Assembly (NCBI GenBank): GCA_007119095.1
Contig: SKQI01000165.1
Location: 1-15,290, forward strand
Source of the DNA: Wenzhouxiangella sp.
Lineage (GTDB): Bacteria > Pseudomonadota > Gammaproteobacteria > Xanthomonadales > Wenzhouxiangellaceae
DNA length: 15,290 bases
Direction of reading: 5' to 3'
This document shows positions 1-6,345 of this stretch, one piece after another; position 1 is the stretch's first letter, and the number at the start of each line of letters is the position of its first letter. The position numbers and the translations under genes were made by a program. The notes under the pieces are model-generated. The model did no database searches. It was not told the origin of the DNA and saw nothing but the letters and a program-made list of their open reading frames with translations.

Positions 1-1577
1 CAGTCGGCGGCCCAGCCAACGAGCGTGTCGGTTATCGGCTGGCCTATGGCAGTACGCGTTCCGATGGTGCCCAGAAAAACGCGTTTCTCGGTCGAGACGA
101 TACGGCGCGTATCGACGAGCAAACCTTGCGCGGTCGCCTGTCGTGGCAGCCGCATGAGCGCTTCAGCCTGGACCTGGTGGGCCTGGCCCTGGATATCGAC
201 AACGGCTACGACGGTTTTTCCCTGGACAATACCCGCACCACCCTGTCGGATGAACCCGGTCATGACCGCCAGGACACGCTGGCCGGGGCAGCCAGCCTGC
301 GCTGGCAGGCGCTGCCCGAGTTGGGTCTGGAGCTGAGCTTGACACGCCTGTCAGCTGACCTCGAATACGGCTTCGATGCCGACTGGGCCTTCGTCGGGCT
401 GTGCGAGGTATTCGTCTGCCTGGCGCCTGAGTATTCGGCCTTCGACAACTACCAGCGCAGCCAGAACAACAGCACGATTGATTTGCGTGCGGTGTCTACC
501 CCGCAGGCCGACCGACCGGCCTGGGTGGTGGGTGTCTACTATCGCGATCAGTCGCAGTTTCTGCGCCGGGACTTTCCTTTCCTGCCGGCCCCTTTCGAAC
601 GCGATTTCGATACGGACAACCGCGCCGTTTACGGCCAGGTGGACTGGCCGTTGGCCGAGCGCTGGAATCTGCAGACCGGGCTGCGCTACGAGCGTCGCCG
701 CGCCCGTTACAGCGACAGCGACGGTGCTGCGTTTCGACCCAGTGAGAACATGTGGGGCGGTCGCCTGGCGCTGGAGTACCGAAGCGACGACGGCCAGTTG
801 TTCTATGGCCTGATATCGCGCGGCTACAAGGCTGGTGGGGTCAACAGCAATTCGGCCGTGCCGGAAAACCTGCGCCAGTTTGATACCGAAACCCTGCTGA
901 ACGTCGAGCTAGGCACCAAGGGCCGATTGTTTGACGATCGGCTCGACCTGCGCTTGGCCCTGTTCTGGCAGGACAGGCAGTCGCTGCAAACCCAGCAGGC
1001 CCTGCTGCTGCCGCAGCTTGGCGATGATTGCCCCTGCGAGTTTGTCCAGTACACCGCCAACGCCACGGCCGGCCAGAGCTGGGGTCTGGAAACCGAGATG
1101 AATTGGCATGCGGCAGCCAACCTGCAGCTGTTTGCCAACCTGGGGCTGATGCGCTCGCGCTTCGACGGCTTTGAAAACTTTTCCCATGTCGACGCCGACC
1201 CGGCAAACGGACTGCCTTTCGATATGGATGGGCGCTCGCTACCGCATGCGCCCGAAACCATGTTCGCCGTCGGTGGGCTGTGGCAGCTGGCCGCCAGCTG
1301 GACGCTCAGGGCCGAGTACGAAGGCAAGGGCGCCTATTACTTCTCCAGCCGACACGAGGTGCGAGCACCGGCTTCTCGCCAGTTGCATGCCCGCCTGGCC
1401 TACCAGGCCGGAAACTGGGAGCTGGCCGCCTGGGGCCGCAATCTGACCAACGAGGACGTGCAGGTACGTGGTTTCGGCGCCTTCGGCAACGACCCGCGCA
1501 AGGGCTATATCGTCGAACCCTACGTGCAATTTGCCGAACCGCGAACCCTCGGCATCAGTGCCCGCTACGACTTCTGA
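1..1577 (+). CDS. TonB-dependent outer-membrane receptor, C-terminal part (start lies outside the window)
   Basis: This is the C-terminal ~525 residues of a TonB-dependent receptor, an outer-membrane beta-barrel that imports siderophores, cobalamin, glycans or similar ligands using TonB-ExbBD energy. The frame is open from base 3, so the gene starts upstream; an internal TTG at 126 is not the start. The visible part has alternating amphipathic strands with aromatic ends. It also has the sequence SRGYKAGGVNSNS (near 813-851), typical of the barrel in the Fe-siderophore/uncharacterised receptor group, a late segment WGRNLTNEDVQVRGFG, and a terminal strand ending RYDF with C-terminal Phe, the usual BAM recognition signature. 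The plug domain and TonB box are not in the window. Two close cysteine pairs (codons at 402/417 and 1029/1035) fall in probable extracellular loops. The family assignment is secure; the substrate cannot be told. No convincing terminator follows. Confidence 0.93.
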   Translation, partial: VGGPANERVGYRLAYGSTRSDGAQKNAFLGRDDTARIDEQTLRGRLSWQPHERFSLDLVGLALDIDNGYDGFSLDNTRTTLSDEPGHDRQDTLAGAASLRWQALPELGLELSLTRLSADLEYGFDADWAFVGLCEVFVCLAPEYSAFDNYQRSQNNSTIDLRAVSTPQADRPAWVVGVYYRDQSQFLRRDFPFLPAPFERDFDTDNRAVYGQVDWPLAERWNLQTGLRYERRRARYSDSDGAAFRPSENMWGGRLALEYRSDDGQLFYGLISRGYKAGGVNSNSAVPENLRQFDTETLLNVELGTKGRLFDDRLDLRLALFWQDRQSLQTQQALLLPQLGDDCPCEFVQYTANATAGQSWGLETEMNWHAAANLQLFANLGLMRSRFDGFENFSHVDADPANGLPFDMDGRSLPHAPETMFAVGGLWQLAASWTLRAEYEGKGAYYFSSRHEVRAPASRQLHARLAYQAGNWELAAWGRNLTNEDVQVRGFGAFGNDPRKGYIVEPYVQFAEPRTLGISARYDF

Positions 1578-1696
1578 GGCAATGACAAGGGCAGTAATGC
1601 ATTGACTCCAGCGGGTCTGCCGCCGAGTTTGGCAGAGGCGACCGGGCAATGTCGTATTGACCGATACACCCACGAAAAAAGCCGAGGAATTCGATC

Positions 1697-2275
1697 ATGA
1701 AACATTGTCTGACTGCAGCTGGTCTTGCCGCGTTCTGCCTTGCGTTGATTCTGCCGGCACAGACGATTAGCGCCGAGACCGGGGTTCAGATGGAGCTGGA
1801 GGATGTGGTGCTGGTTGAGTGGCAACGGCTCGATAATGCATCACGCTACAAGTTCTATCTGGGCGATGTCAAGCTGGGACGGTCACTCGGCGGACAGCGC
1901 TTCTTCCTTCATGATCCGGAAATCGACTGGGATGAGGTGCGCGTAGACGCTGAAACATTCCGCGGCGACCCGGTCGGCGAAACCGAAGTGATCGCCACCA
2001 GCCGGCATCAACGCCTGGTCGTGCGCTGGAGCGACGATGAATTCGACAAGCCGTTCATCGGCATCTACGCGCGCAGTGACAGCGGCACCAGTCGCATGGT
2101 CCAGGAGTTGATCGAACAGCCGCATATCATTCCCACGGAAGTCGGAACAATCCAGCGCATCCTGTTCGGCGAGGCCGTTGACCGCCCCGACCGCCGACTG
2201 CCCGGCGCTCCCTTCGCCTTTGACAACGGCGAGGTTGAAACCTACGGCCCGTACCAGGAACTGGAACTGCCCTGA
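1697..2275 (+). CDS. Secreted protein of unknown function, 192 aa
   Basis: I do not recognise this family. The first ~26 residues form a classical signal peptide (MKHC, then the hydrophobic run LTAAGLAAFCLALILPA, then a likely SPase I site after ISA), so the product is probably periplasmic. There is no lipobox. The mature part (~166 aa) is acidic, with many short beta-prone stretches (VVLVEW, RLVVRWSDDEF, FIGIYARSDSG) and no further hydrophobic segment or cysteine. A good Shine-Dalgarno GAGGAA (1684-1689) stands 7 bases before ATG 1697, which fixes the start. It lies 119 bp after the TonB-dependent receptor on the same strand, so co-transcription is possible but not shown. Base composition resembles its neighbours. 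It reads as a real gene because of the signal peptide, the ribosome site and intact length. Confidence 0.75.
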   Translation: MKHCLTAAGLAAFCLALILPAQTISAETGVQMELEDVVLVEWQRLDNASRYKFYLGDVKLGRSLGGQRFFLHDPEIDWDEVRVDAETFRGDPVGETEVIATSRHQRLVVRWSDDEFDKPFIGIYARSDSGTSRMVQELIEQPHIIPTEVGTIQRILFGEAVDRPDRRLPGAPFAFDNGEVETYGPYQELELP

Positions 2276-2284
2276 ACCCCAGCC

Positions 2285-2345
2285 CGGATAGTGATCATAT
2301 TTGATGTATAATGGGACTATTAACGCTTAGTATGTCATTTGTGAC
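2285..2345 (+). promoter_or_regulatory. Probable hipBA promoter and possible operator
   Basis: An AT-rich island in a GC-rich window contains a perfect -10 hexamer TATAAT at 2307-2312, directly preceded by TG. A weak -35 candidate CGGATA lies at 2285-2290 (16-bp spacer). Downstream, before the hipB ATG at 2355, are two short inverted repeats: ACTA-N8-TAGT (2316-2331) and GTCA-TTTG-TGAC (2334-2345). HipB-type proteins bind operators around their own promoter, so these are candidate sites, but the arms are only 4 bp and may be chance. No Shine-Dalgarno is seen before hipB. The -10 is seen; the operator role is inference. Confidence 0.5.
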
Positions 2346-2354
2346 CTTTCCAGC

Positions 2355-2669
2355 ATGGGCTCCAAACTGCCGTCGCACCTGTCTTTGCGAACGCCTGCGG
2401 AAATTCAGAACCGCCTGAGCGAGCGCCTGCGCGACTTGCGCCTTCGGCTGGGCTGGAAGCAGGCCACGCTCGCAGAGCGGTCTGGCGTTTCGTTACCCAC
2501 GGTGCGGCGATTTGAAGGCGGCGGACAGATCACGCTGGCCAATTTCCTGCGGCTGGTCCATGCACTGGGCCGGCTGGAAGAACTCGCAGATGCATTCGAA
2601 CCACCGCCGGTACGCTCCATTGACGAACTTGAGTCCGGGCAACCGCCGAGGCAGCGCGGTCACCGATGA
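2355..2669 (+). CDS. hipB: HipB-like antitoxin, XRE-family helix-turn-helix regulator
   Basis: This 104-aa protein carries a Cro/C1 (XRE) helix-turn-helix at about residues 24-80: RLRDLRLRLGWKQATLAERS, GVSLPTVRRFE as the recognition region, then ITLANFLRLVHALGRLEELA. In HipBA systems the HTH protein binds the HipA kinase, neutralises it and represses the operon as a dimer or complex. Here the last four bases (ATGA) overlap the hipA start, the classical arrangement for translational coupling of antitoxin and toxin. The C-terminal ~24 residues (PPPVRSIDELESGQPPRQRG) are proline/arginine-rich and look disordered, as expected for an antitoxin tail. ATG 2355 is the first start after the TATAAT promoter; no Shine-Dalgarno is visible, so the start is less certain. 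Assignment to HipB rests on the HTH plus the adjacent hipA. Confidence 0.88.
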   Translation: MGSKLPSHLSLRTPAEIQNRLSERLRDLRLRLGWKQATLAERSGVSLPTVRRFEGGGQITLANFLRLVHALGRLEELADAFEPPPVRSIDELESGQPPRQRGHR

Positions 2670-3880
2670 GGCAAGTGGAAGTCCGGCTGCGTTTCGCGCC
2701 TGATCGTGAATTCCTGGTCGGACGCCTGGCGGAAGCCGAGCGCCGACTTTACTTCGAATACGACTCAGCATTTGTAGCCGGTGGGCTGCAGATTTCCCCC
2801 TTCAAACTTCTCCTGCAAGTTGGCGCTATCGAACACCGTGATCGGGCTTTCGGCCCGCTGCCCGGCGTGTTCGACGATTCGATGCCTGATGGCTGGGGCC
2901 GCCTGCTGATGGATCGTCATTTCCGCCAGCAGGGACTTGATCCGCGCTCGATTTCGGTGCTGGATCGTCTGCTTTGGCTGGGCACGCGCTCCCTGGGCGC
3001 ACTGAGCTATCACCCGGCCCCGGAATCCGCTCCGGCGCAGGCGCTGGACTTGCAGGCCTTGCTAGGCCATGCGACCGACGTACTCTCCGGTGAGGCGAGC
3101 GAAGTCCTGCCGCAACTGCTGCGAGCTGGCGGATCCCCTGGCGGCGCCCGCCCAAAAGTGTTGGTCGGCCTGCGCGGAGATGAGGTGCTATCGGGCGAGG
3201 ACGAACTACCAACCGGCTTCGAACACTGGCTGGTGAAGTTCGCCGCGTGTCAGGAACTGGCTGATGCCGGGCCGGTCGAGTACGCCTATGCCCTGATGGC
3301 TCGTGCGGCAGGCATGGAAATGCCCCCGGTTCGCTTGCTTGCGCTGGGCGAGCAAACCCGCTGCTTCGCCGTGCAGCGATTTGATCGCCTGCCAGGCAAC
3401 CGCCGCTTGCACCTGCACAGTTTCGCCAACCTGCTCCATGCCGATTTTCGTGTGCCCAGCCTGGACTATGCCGATCTGTTTCGCGTCACCCAAGCGTTGA
3501 CGCGCAACCACCAGGATTTGCTGCGCGCCTTCCGCCTTATGCTGTTCAACATTGCCGCCCACAATCGCGATGATCACGGCAAGAACGTGGCTTTTCTCAT
3601 GGATGACCAAGGCGCCTGGCGGCTGGCGCCGGCCTTCGACCTGACCTTCAGCCCCGGTCCCGGCGGCGAGCACAGCACCACCGTTGCCGGCGAGGGCCGC
3701 GCCCCGGGCCTGGACCAGGTACAGACCTTGGCCCGCCAGTTCGGCCTGCGCCCCCGCGAACTCGATGCGCTGCGAGAAAGTGTCAATGCTGCCATCGAGC
3801 TCTGGGCCGAGTTCGCTGAACAAGCCGAGTGCAGGCGGAGTGTGACTAAGGAGATTGCCGCCCGCTTGCAGACAGTCTGA
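2666..3880 (+). CDS. hipA: HipA-family serine/threonine kinase toxin
   Basis: This 404-aa protein has the HipA layout: an N-terminal subdomain (about 1-125, including GVFDDSMPDGWGRLLMDR at 67-84) and a C-terminal kinase domain. In E. coli, HipA phosphorylates glutamyl-tRNA synthetase, stops translation and drives persistence. Visible catalytic elements by comparison with E. coli HipA are: the glycine-rich loop GGSPGGARPK (155-164), where S157 lines up with autophosphorylated Ser150; FAVQRFDR (234-241); the catalytic loop NRDDHGKN (300-307), where D302 matches Asp309; and AFDL (323-326), where D325 matches the metal-binding Asp332. All key residues are present, so the kinase looks active. It is somewhat shorter than E. 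coli HipA (440 aa) but within family range. It overlaps hipB by 4 bp. The target in this organism is unknown. Confidence 0.92.
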   Translation: MRQVEVRLRFAPDREFLVGRLAEAERRLYFEYDSAFVAGGLQISPFKLLLQVGAIEHRDRAFGPLPGVFDDSMPDGWGRLLMDRHFRQQGLDPRSISVLDRLLWLGTRSLGALSYHPAPESAPAQALDLQALLGHATDVLSGEASEVLPQLLRAGGSPGGARPKVLVGLRGDEVLSGEDELPTGFEHWLVKFAACQELADAGPVEYAYALMARAAGMEMPPVRLLALGEQTRCFAVQRFDRLPGNRRLHLHSFANLLHADFRVPSLDYADLFRVTQALTRNHQDLLRAFRLMLFNIAAHNRDDHGKNVAFLMDDQGAWRLAPAFDLTFSPGPGGEHSTTVAGEGRAPGLDQVQTLARQFGLRPRELDALRESVNAAIELWAEFAEQAECRRSVTKEIAARLQTV

Positions 3881-3883
3881 AAA

Positions 3884-4159
3884 ACAGCGATAAGGTTATC
3901 GGCATCAGGCTTAAGCCCTAAGCCCCAGGCCAAACAGGTGCTGGAACGAGCTGCCAGCTTTGAAGGAAAGACAGTCAGTAATTTGATTCTGACGACTGCC
4001 ATGGCGCGGGCTGAGAAAACCATTCGAGAGCATGAGGTTATGCGGCTTAATGCGCAAGGTGCCGAGACCTTTATCAACGCGCTCAGCAAGCCGGTTCGCT
4101 TCAACAAGAAGCTGTTGGCGGCCCTTGATGAGCATGAGTATCGCGTCACCAGCAAATAA
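3884..4159 (+). pseudogene. Remnant of a TacA-type (DUF1778) antitoxin
   Basis: From about base 3929 the reading frame gives a recognisable DUF1778 (ribbon-helix-helix antitoxin, TacA type) body: AKQVLERAASFEGKTVSNL, then REHEVMRLNAQGAETFINAL and KPVRFNKKLLAALDEHEYR, closing with TAA at 4157-4159. The N-terminal DNA-binding strand with its ATG is missing. Upstream, the frame is open only back to the hipA stop codon (3878-3880), and the first possible start is GTG 3938, which would give 73 aa against the usual ~90. No ribosome site is visible. DUF1778 proteins normally repress their operon and block a GNAT toxin that acetylates aminoacyl-tRNA. Here the gene appears broken at its 5' end. A short non-AUG product that still binds toxin cannot be excluded. 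Confidence 0.7.
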
Positions 4160-4360
4160 GGCATAGGCAGAGTGCTGCTGGCCGATGCCCTGAAAAGGAC
4201 CTTGACTGTCAGCAAAGAAATCGCCATCCATGCCATGGTTGTCGACGCCATTGATGACAGCGCCCAGCGCTTCTACCAACGTTACGGATTCACCCGGCTC
4301 GGTTCCTCCACTCAACGCCGTCTGTTCTTGCCGCTGAAGGCTATCGCAACCAGAAGATAG
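4160..4360 (+). pseudogene. Remnant of a TacT-type GNAT acetyltransferase toxin (C-terminal half only)
   Basis: Immediately after the antitoxin-remnant stop, in the same frame, the translation reads GIGRVLLADALKRTLTVSKE, then IAIHAMVVDAIDDSAQRFYQ, RYGFTRLG and RRLFLPL. This is the second half of a TacT-like GNAT N-acetyltransferase: part of the acetyl-CoA binding loop (the Q/R-x-x-G-x-G/A region, here G-I-G-R), followed by the strand and the FYQRYGF motif near the C-terminus. TacT proteins are ~165 aa and acetylate the amino group of charged tRNA. Only ~66 residues remain, so about 100 N-terminal residues are gone and no start or ribosome site precedes the fragment. The clean junction at the TAA suggests one deletion removed the toxin front, and the product is almost certainly inactive. 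Confidence 0.72.
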
Positions 4361-4421
4361 CCCTTCAAAAGCTGTCCTCCGGCTCGACCGGCATATCCTG
4401 AATATCCGGAAACTCATCGTC

Positions 4422-4438
4422 GGGCCCAATATGGGCCC
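4422..4438. repeat. Short palindrome in the gap between the TA remnant and the tRNA
   Basis: GGGCCCA-ATA-TGGGCCC forms a 7-bp perfect inverted repeat with a 3-base loop. It sits in the 160-bp non-coding gap (4361-4520) between the TacT remnant and the 3' end of the tRNA-Met gene. On neither strand is it followed by a T-run, so it is not a standard intrinsic terminator. Nothing else recognisable is seen in this gap. Confidence 0.4.
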
Positions 4439-4520
4439 AGAGCCCAAAAATGGACAAAATGAGGTGACGGCTGGCATAATCGAAAAGCCGCCAACCGATT
4501 GAATTTGAGGGGGAATTTGT

Positions 4521-4597
4521 TGGTGGCTACGGGTGGACTTGAACCACCGACCTCAGCATTATGAGTGCCGCGCTCTAACCAGCTGAGCTACGTAGCC
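4521..4597 (-). tRNA. tRNA-Met (CAU), elongator type
   Basis: The minus strand folds as a 77-base tRNA including an encoded CCA end (4521-4523). The acceptor arms GGCTACG (4591-4597) and CGTAGCC (4525-4531) pair fully, and the discriminator base is A (4524). The D-arm starts AGCTCAGCTGGTTAGAGC, the anticodon loop is CTCATAA with CAT at 4561-4563, and the T-loop is GTTCAAGTC. The 5' G-C first pair and the acceptor GGCTACG match the elongator tRNA-Met (E. coli metT type), not initiator tRNA (which has a C1-A72 mismatch) or tRNA-Ile2 by overall likeness. It lies downstream of tspO on the same strand. Confidence 0.95.
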
Positions 4598-4611
4598 ACA
4601 CGAAGCCGCGT

Positions 4612-4640
4612 ATTGTCTCCGGTCTGGGGTGGGGCGTCAA
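4612..4640 (-). promoter_or_regulatory. Probable sigma70 promoter of tRNA-Met
   Basis: Reading the minus strand, TTGACG (4635-4640) and GACAAT (4612-4617) are separated by exactly 17 bases, a good sigma70 arrangement, and the tRNA 5' end follows 14 bases after the -10. The bases between -10 and the expected start (ACGCGG) are GC-rich, which in known stable-RNA promoters goes with stringent control; that last point is inference. The tRNA can thus be transcribed independently of tspO. Confidence 0.55.
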
Positions 4641-4659
4641 CCTTTTCGGGGCGGCTTTT

Positions 4660-5133
4660 TTAGTTCAGCCACCAGAAGCCGGCGTTGAGTATCCAGGCAA
4701 AGCTGACCCAGGCCAGGTAGGGGACCATCAGCCAGAAAGCCGTTTTGCTGATCGGTCGAAAATGCCGCAGGCAGATCAGGATGGCGGGCCACAGCACGGT
4801 CATGCCCAGCAGGGCCAGGCCGGGTGATTGCAGGCCGAAGAATAACGGCGTCCAGAGGGCGTTGAAAGCCAGCTGGATCAGCCACCATGCCATGGCAGCA
4901 GAGCGCAGGCCGACCTGGCGCCAGACCAGCCAGGCAGATACGGCCATGGCGATGTAGAGCACGGTCCAGACGGGGCCGAACAGCCAGTTCGGTGGCGCGT
5001 AAAACGGTCGTTCCAGGCTGGCATACCAGTCACCGGGTGGGAACAGGACACCGGTGGCGGCCGCGCCAAAGCTCAGCAGCAGGAAACCGGCCAGGGCGAG
5101 CAGGCTGAGCCATGGAGCAGGGCGATGCGTCAT
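4660..5133 (-). CDS. tspO: TspO/MBR family tryptophan-rich sensory protein
   Basis: This 157-aa integral membrane protein is a clear TspO/MBR (peripheral benzodiazepine receptor-like) member. Hallmarks are WYASLERPFYAPPNWLFGPV (37-56), WTVLYIAMAVSAWLVW (56-71), the QLAFNALWTPLFFGLQSP stretch (87-104), and PYLAWVSFAWILN (138-150) near the end; tryptophan is very frequent. Five transmembrane helices are expected (about 7-29, 50-72, 79-100, 105-122, 131-153). Family members bind porphyrins and tetrapyrroles; in Rhodobacter TspO acts in oxygen- and light-dependent control of pigment genes. The ATG at 5133 is chosen because GGAG lies 8 bases upstream; a TTG 21 bases earlier is in frame but lacks a ribosome site. 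It follows the adenosine-kinase-like gene by 108 bp on the same strand. The physiological role here is unknown. Confidence 0.94.
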   Translation of the reverse strand: MTHRPAPWLSLLALAGFLLLSFGAAATGVLFPPGDWYASLERPFYAPPNWLFGPVWTVLYIAMAVSAWLVWRQVGLRSAAMAWWLIQLAFNALWTPLFFGLQSPGLALLGMTVLWPAILICLRHFRPISKTAFWLMVPYLAWVSFAWILNAGFWWLN

Positions 5134-5173
5134 GGTTGACTCCGGGAGCAACAAACAACCATCAGTATGGACT

Positions 5174-5199
5174 GGGCGCGTGCAGATGGCATCGCGCCC
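5174..5199 (-). repeat. GC-rich hairpin between the kinase gene and tspO
   Basis: GGGCGCG (5174-5180) and CGCGCCC (5193-5199) are perfect inverted 7-mers. The interior adds TGC/GCA pairing with one bulged base, so about 10 bp can form around a 5-base loop. It sits in the 108-bp gap downstream of the adenosine-kinase-like gene and upstream of tspO. No U-run follows on either strand. It may slow or end transcription, protect the 3' end of the kinase message, or shape the tspO leader; the structure is seen and the role is inference. Confidence 0.45.
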
Positions 5200-5241
5200 G
5201 GCCCGATAAATACCGTCGTGTCGCTATGCCGGCAGCCATGG

Positions 5242-6183
5242 TCAACCCGGCATGTTCTTGCCAAAATGGCGGGCAAAGCGCTCGGCAATGGACTTGCGGG
5301 TGAAGTCGTGGTGCTGCGGGCCGGTGTGTTCGATCTTGATCGAGCCGAGCAGCGAGCCGAGACGACAGGCGTCTACCGGGTCCCAGTCGCGCTCCAGGCC
5401 ATACAACAAGCCGGCACGGAAGGCGTCACCGCAGCCGGTTGGGTCGGCGATGCGTTCGGGCTTGATGGCCGGGATGCGGGTTTTTTCGCCGCCATGGAAC
5501 AGGTCCGACCCTTCGCCGCCGTGGGTGACGATCAGGCCGCCGTCCAGTTTGGCGGCAATGGCCTCGTGGTCCAGGCCGGTCTTTTTCTTCAGCATTTCCC
5601 ATTCGTACGAATTGACGGTCAGCCAGTCGGCCTGGTCGATCATCTGGATCAGTTCGCTGCCGTTGAACATCGGCAGGCCCTGGCCGGGGTCGAAGATGAA
5701 CGGAATGCCGGCCTCGGCAAACTGGGCCGAGTGATCCAGCATTGCCTGCTTGCCGTCAGGGGCAACGATGCCGAACTTCACTCCCATGTCGGCGCTGATT
5801 TTCTGATGGTGGTTCTCGTTCATCGCGCCGGGGTGAAAGGCGGTGATCTGGTTGTCGTCGATATCGGTCGTGATGTAGGCCTGGGCGGTCCAGAGCTGGT
5901 CGCAGACGCGCACGTGTGTCTGGCTGATGTCGAGGCGGTCGAGGTGGCGTGCGTAGTCGTCGAAGTCGGCACCGACGGCGGCCATGGGCCAAGGGTCGCC
6001 GCCCAGTTTCTTCAGGCTATAGGCGATATTGCCCGCGCAGCCGCCAAAGTTGCGGTGCAGCTCGGGCACCAGGAAGGCGACATTGAGCATGTGGGTCTGG
6101 TCGGGCAGGATGTGGTCGCGGAAGCGCTCTGGAAACACCATGATGTTGTCATAGGCCAGCGAGCCGCAGATCAGCACGGACAT
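5242..6183 (-). CDS. PfkB-family carbohydrate kinase, probable adenosine kinase
   Basis: This 313-aa soluble kinase belongs to the PfkB/ribokinase family. Signatures are FGGCAGNIAYSLKKLGG (46-62), the substrate-lid and glycine pair near the N-terminus; YITTDIDDNQITAFHPGAMN (103-122); NSYEWEMLKKKTG (191-203); and DPTGCGDAFRAG (247-258), where D253 is the catalytic base in the usual G-x-GD anion-hole motif. The order NVAFLVPEL, FGG-AGN, FHPGAMNE, DPTG-GDAFRAG follows that of the mycobacterial-type adenosine kinase, so phosphorylation of adenosine to AMP (purine salvage) is the best guess; another nucleoside or sugar is possible. ATG 6183 has GAGGA 8 bases upstream, and an in-frame TTG 15 bases earlier is rejected. 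It runs divergently from mreB with a 162-bp shared upstream region. PfkB family is secure, the substrate less so. Confidence 0.88.
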   Translation of the reverse strand: MSVLICGSLAYDNIMVFPERFRDHILPDQTHMLNVAFLVPELHRNFGGCAGNIAYSLKKLGGDPWPMAAVGADFDDYARHLDRLDISQTHVRVCDQLWTAQAYITTDIDDNQITAFHPGAMNENHHQKISADMGVKFGIVAPDGKQAMLDHSAQFAEAGIPFIFDPGQGLPMFNGSELIQMIDQADWLTVNSYEWEMLKKKTGLDHEAIAAKLDGGLIVTHGGEGSDLFHGGEKTRIPAIKPERIADPTGCGDAFRAGLLYGLERDWDPVDACRLGSLLGSIKIEHTGPQHHDFTRKSIAERFARHFGKNMPG

Positions 6184-6273
6184 GGATGGGATCCTCAAGG
6201 GTTGCGTAAGTCCGGCATTGTAACCGTGCGCTTGCGAATCGGCGGCCTTAACGCCTTCTTTTCAACTTTGCGG

Positions 6274-6302
6274 TTGCCGGTAGCGCCGCTGGTTGCTACA
6301 TT
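6274..6302 (+). promoter_or_regulatory. Probable promoter of the mreB cluster
   Basis: TTGCCG (6274-6279) and TACATT (6297-6302) are spaced by exactly 17 bases and lie 44 bases before the mreB ATG, giving an expected leader of about 37 bases. They sit in the divergent region between the kinase gene and mreB. Each hexamer matches the sigma70 consensus at 4 of 6 positions or better. No Shine-Dalgarno is obvious in the leader. Confidence 0.5.
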
Positions 6303-6345
6303 AGGCGGTCTTTTTCAAGCTGGGCCTTCCCCTCCTGTTTCTGTC

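Noticed and set aside
1616..1636. Hairpin TCTGCC-N9-GGCAGA after the TonB-dependent receptor, as a terminator
   Set aside because: The stem is only 6 bp with a 9-base loop and no T-run follows, so it is not convincing as an intrinsic terminator.
3206..3823. A 205-codon open frame on the minus strand
   Set aside because: It is antisense to the hipA kinase core and has no independent support.
4521..4597. Attachment site for a mobile element at the tRNA 3' end
   Set aside because: I found no second copy of the tRNA 3' sequence in the window and no integrase, so no att site can be annotated.
6239..6262. GGCG-N7-CGCC followed by TTCTTTTC in the divergent region, as a terminator
   Set aside because: The stem is 4 bp, there is no plus-strand gene just upstream to terminate, and the sequence lies upstream of the mreB promoter.
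5167..6345. A 393-codon open extension in front of mreB on the plus strand
   Set aside because: It is the antisense of the adenosine-kinase-like gene, which has a full PfkB motif set and a ribosome site. MreB with its usual N-terminus and length starts at 6346.
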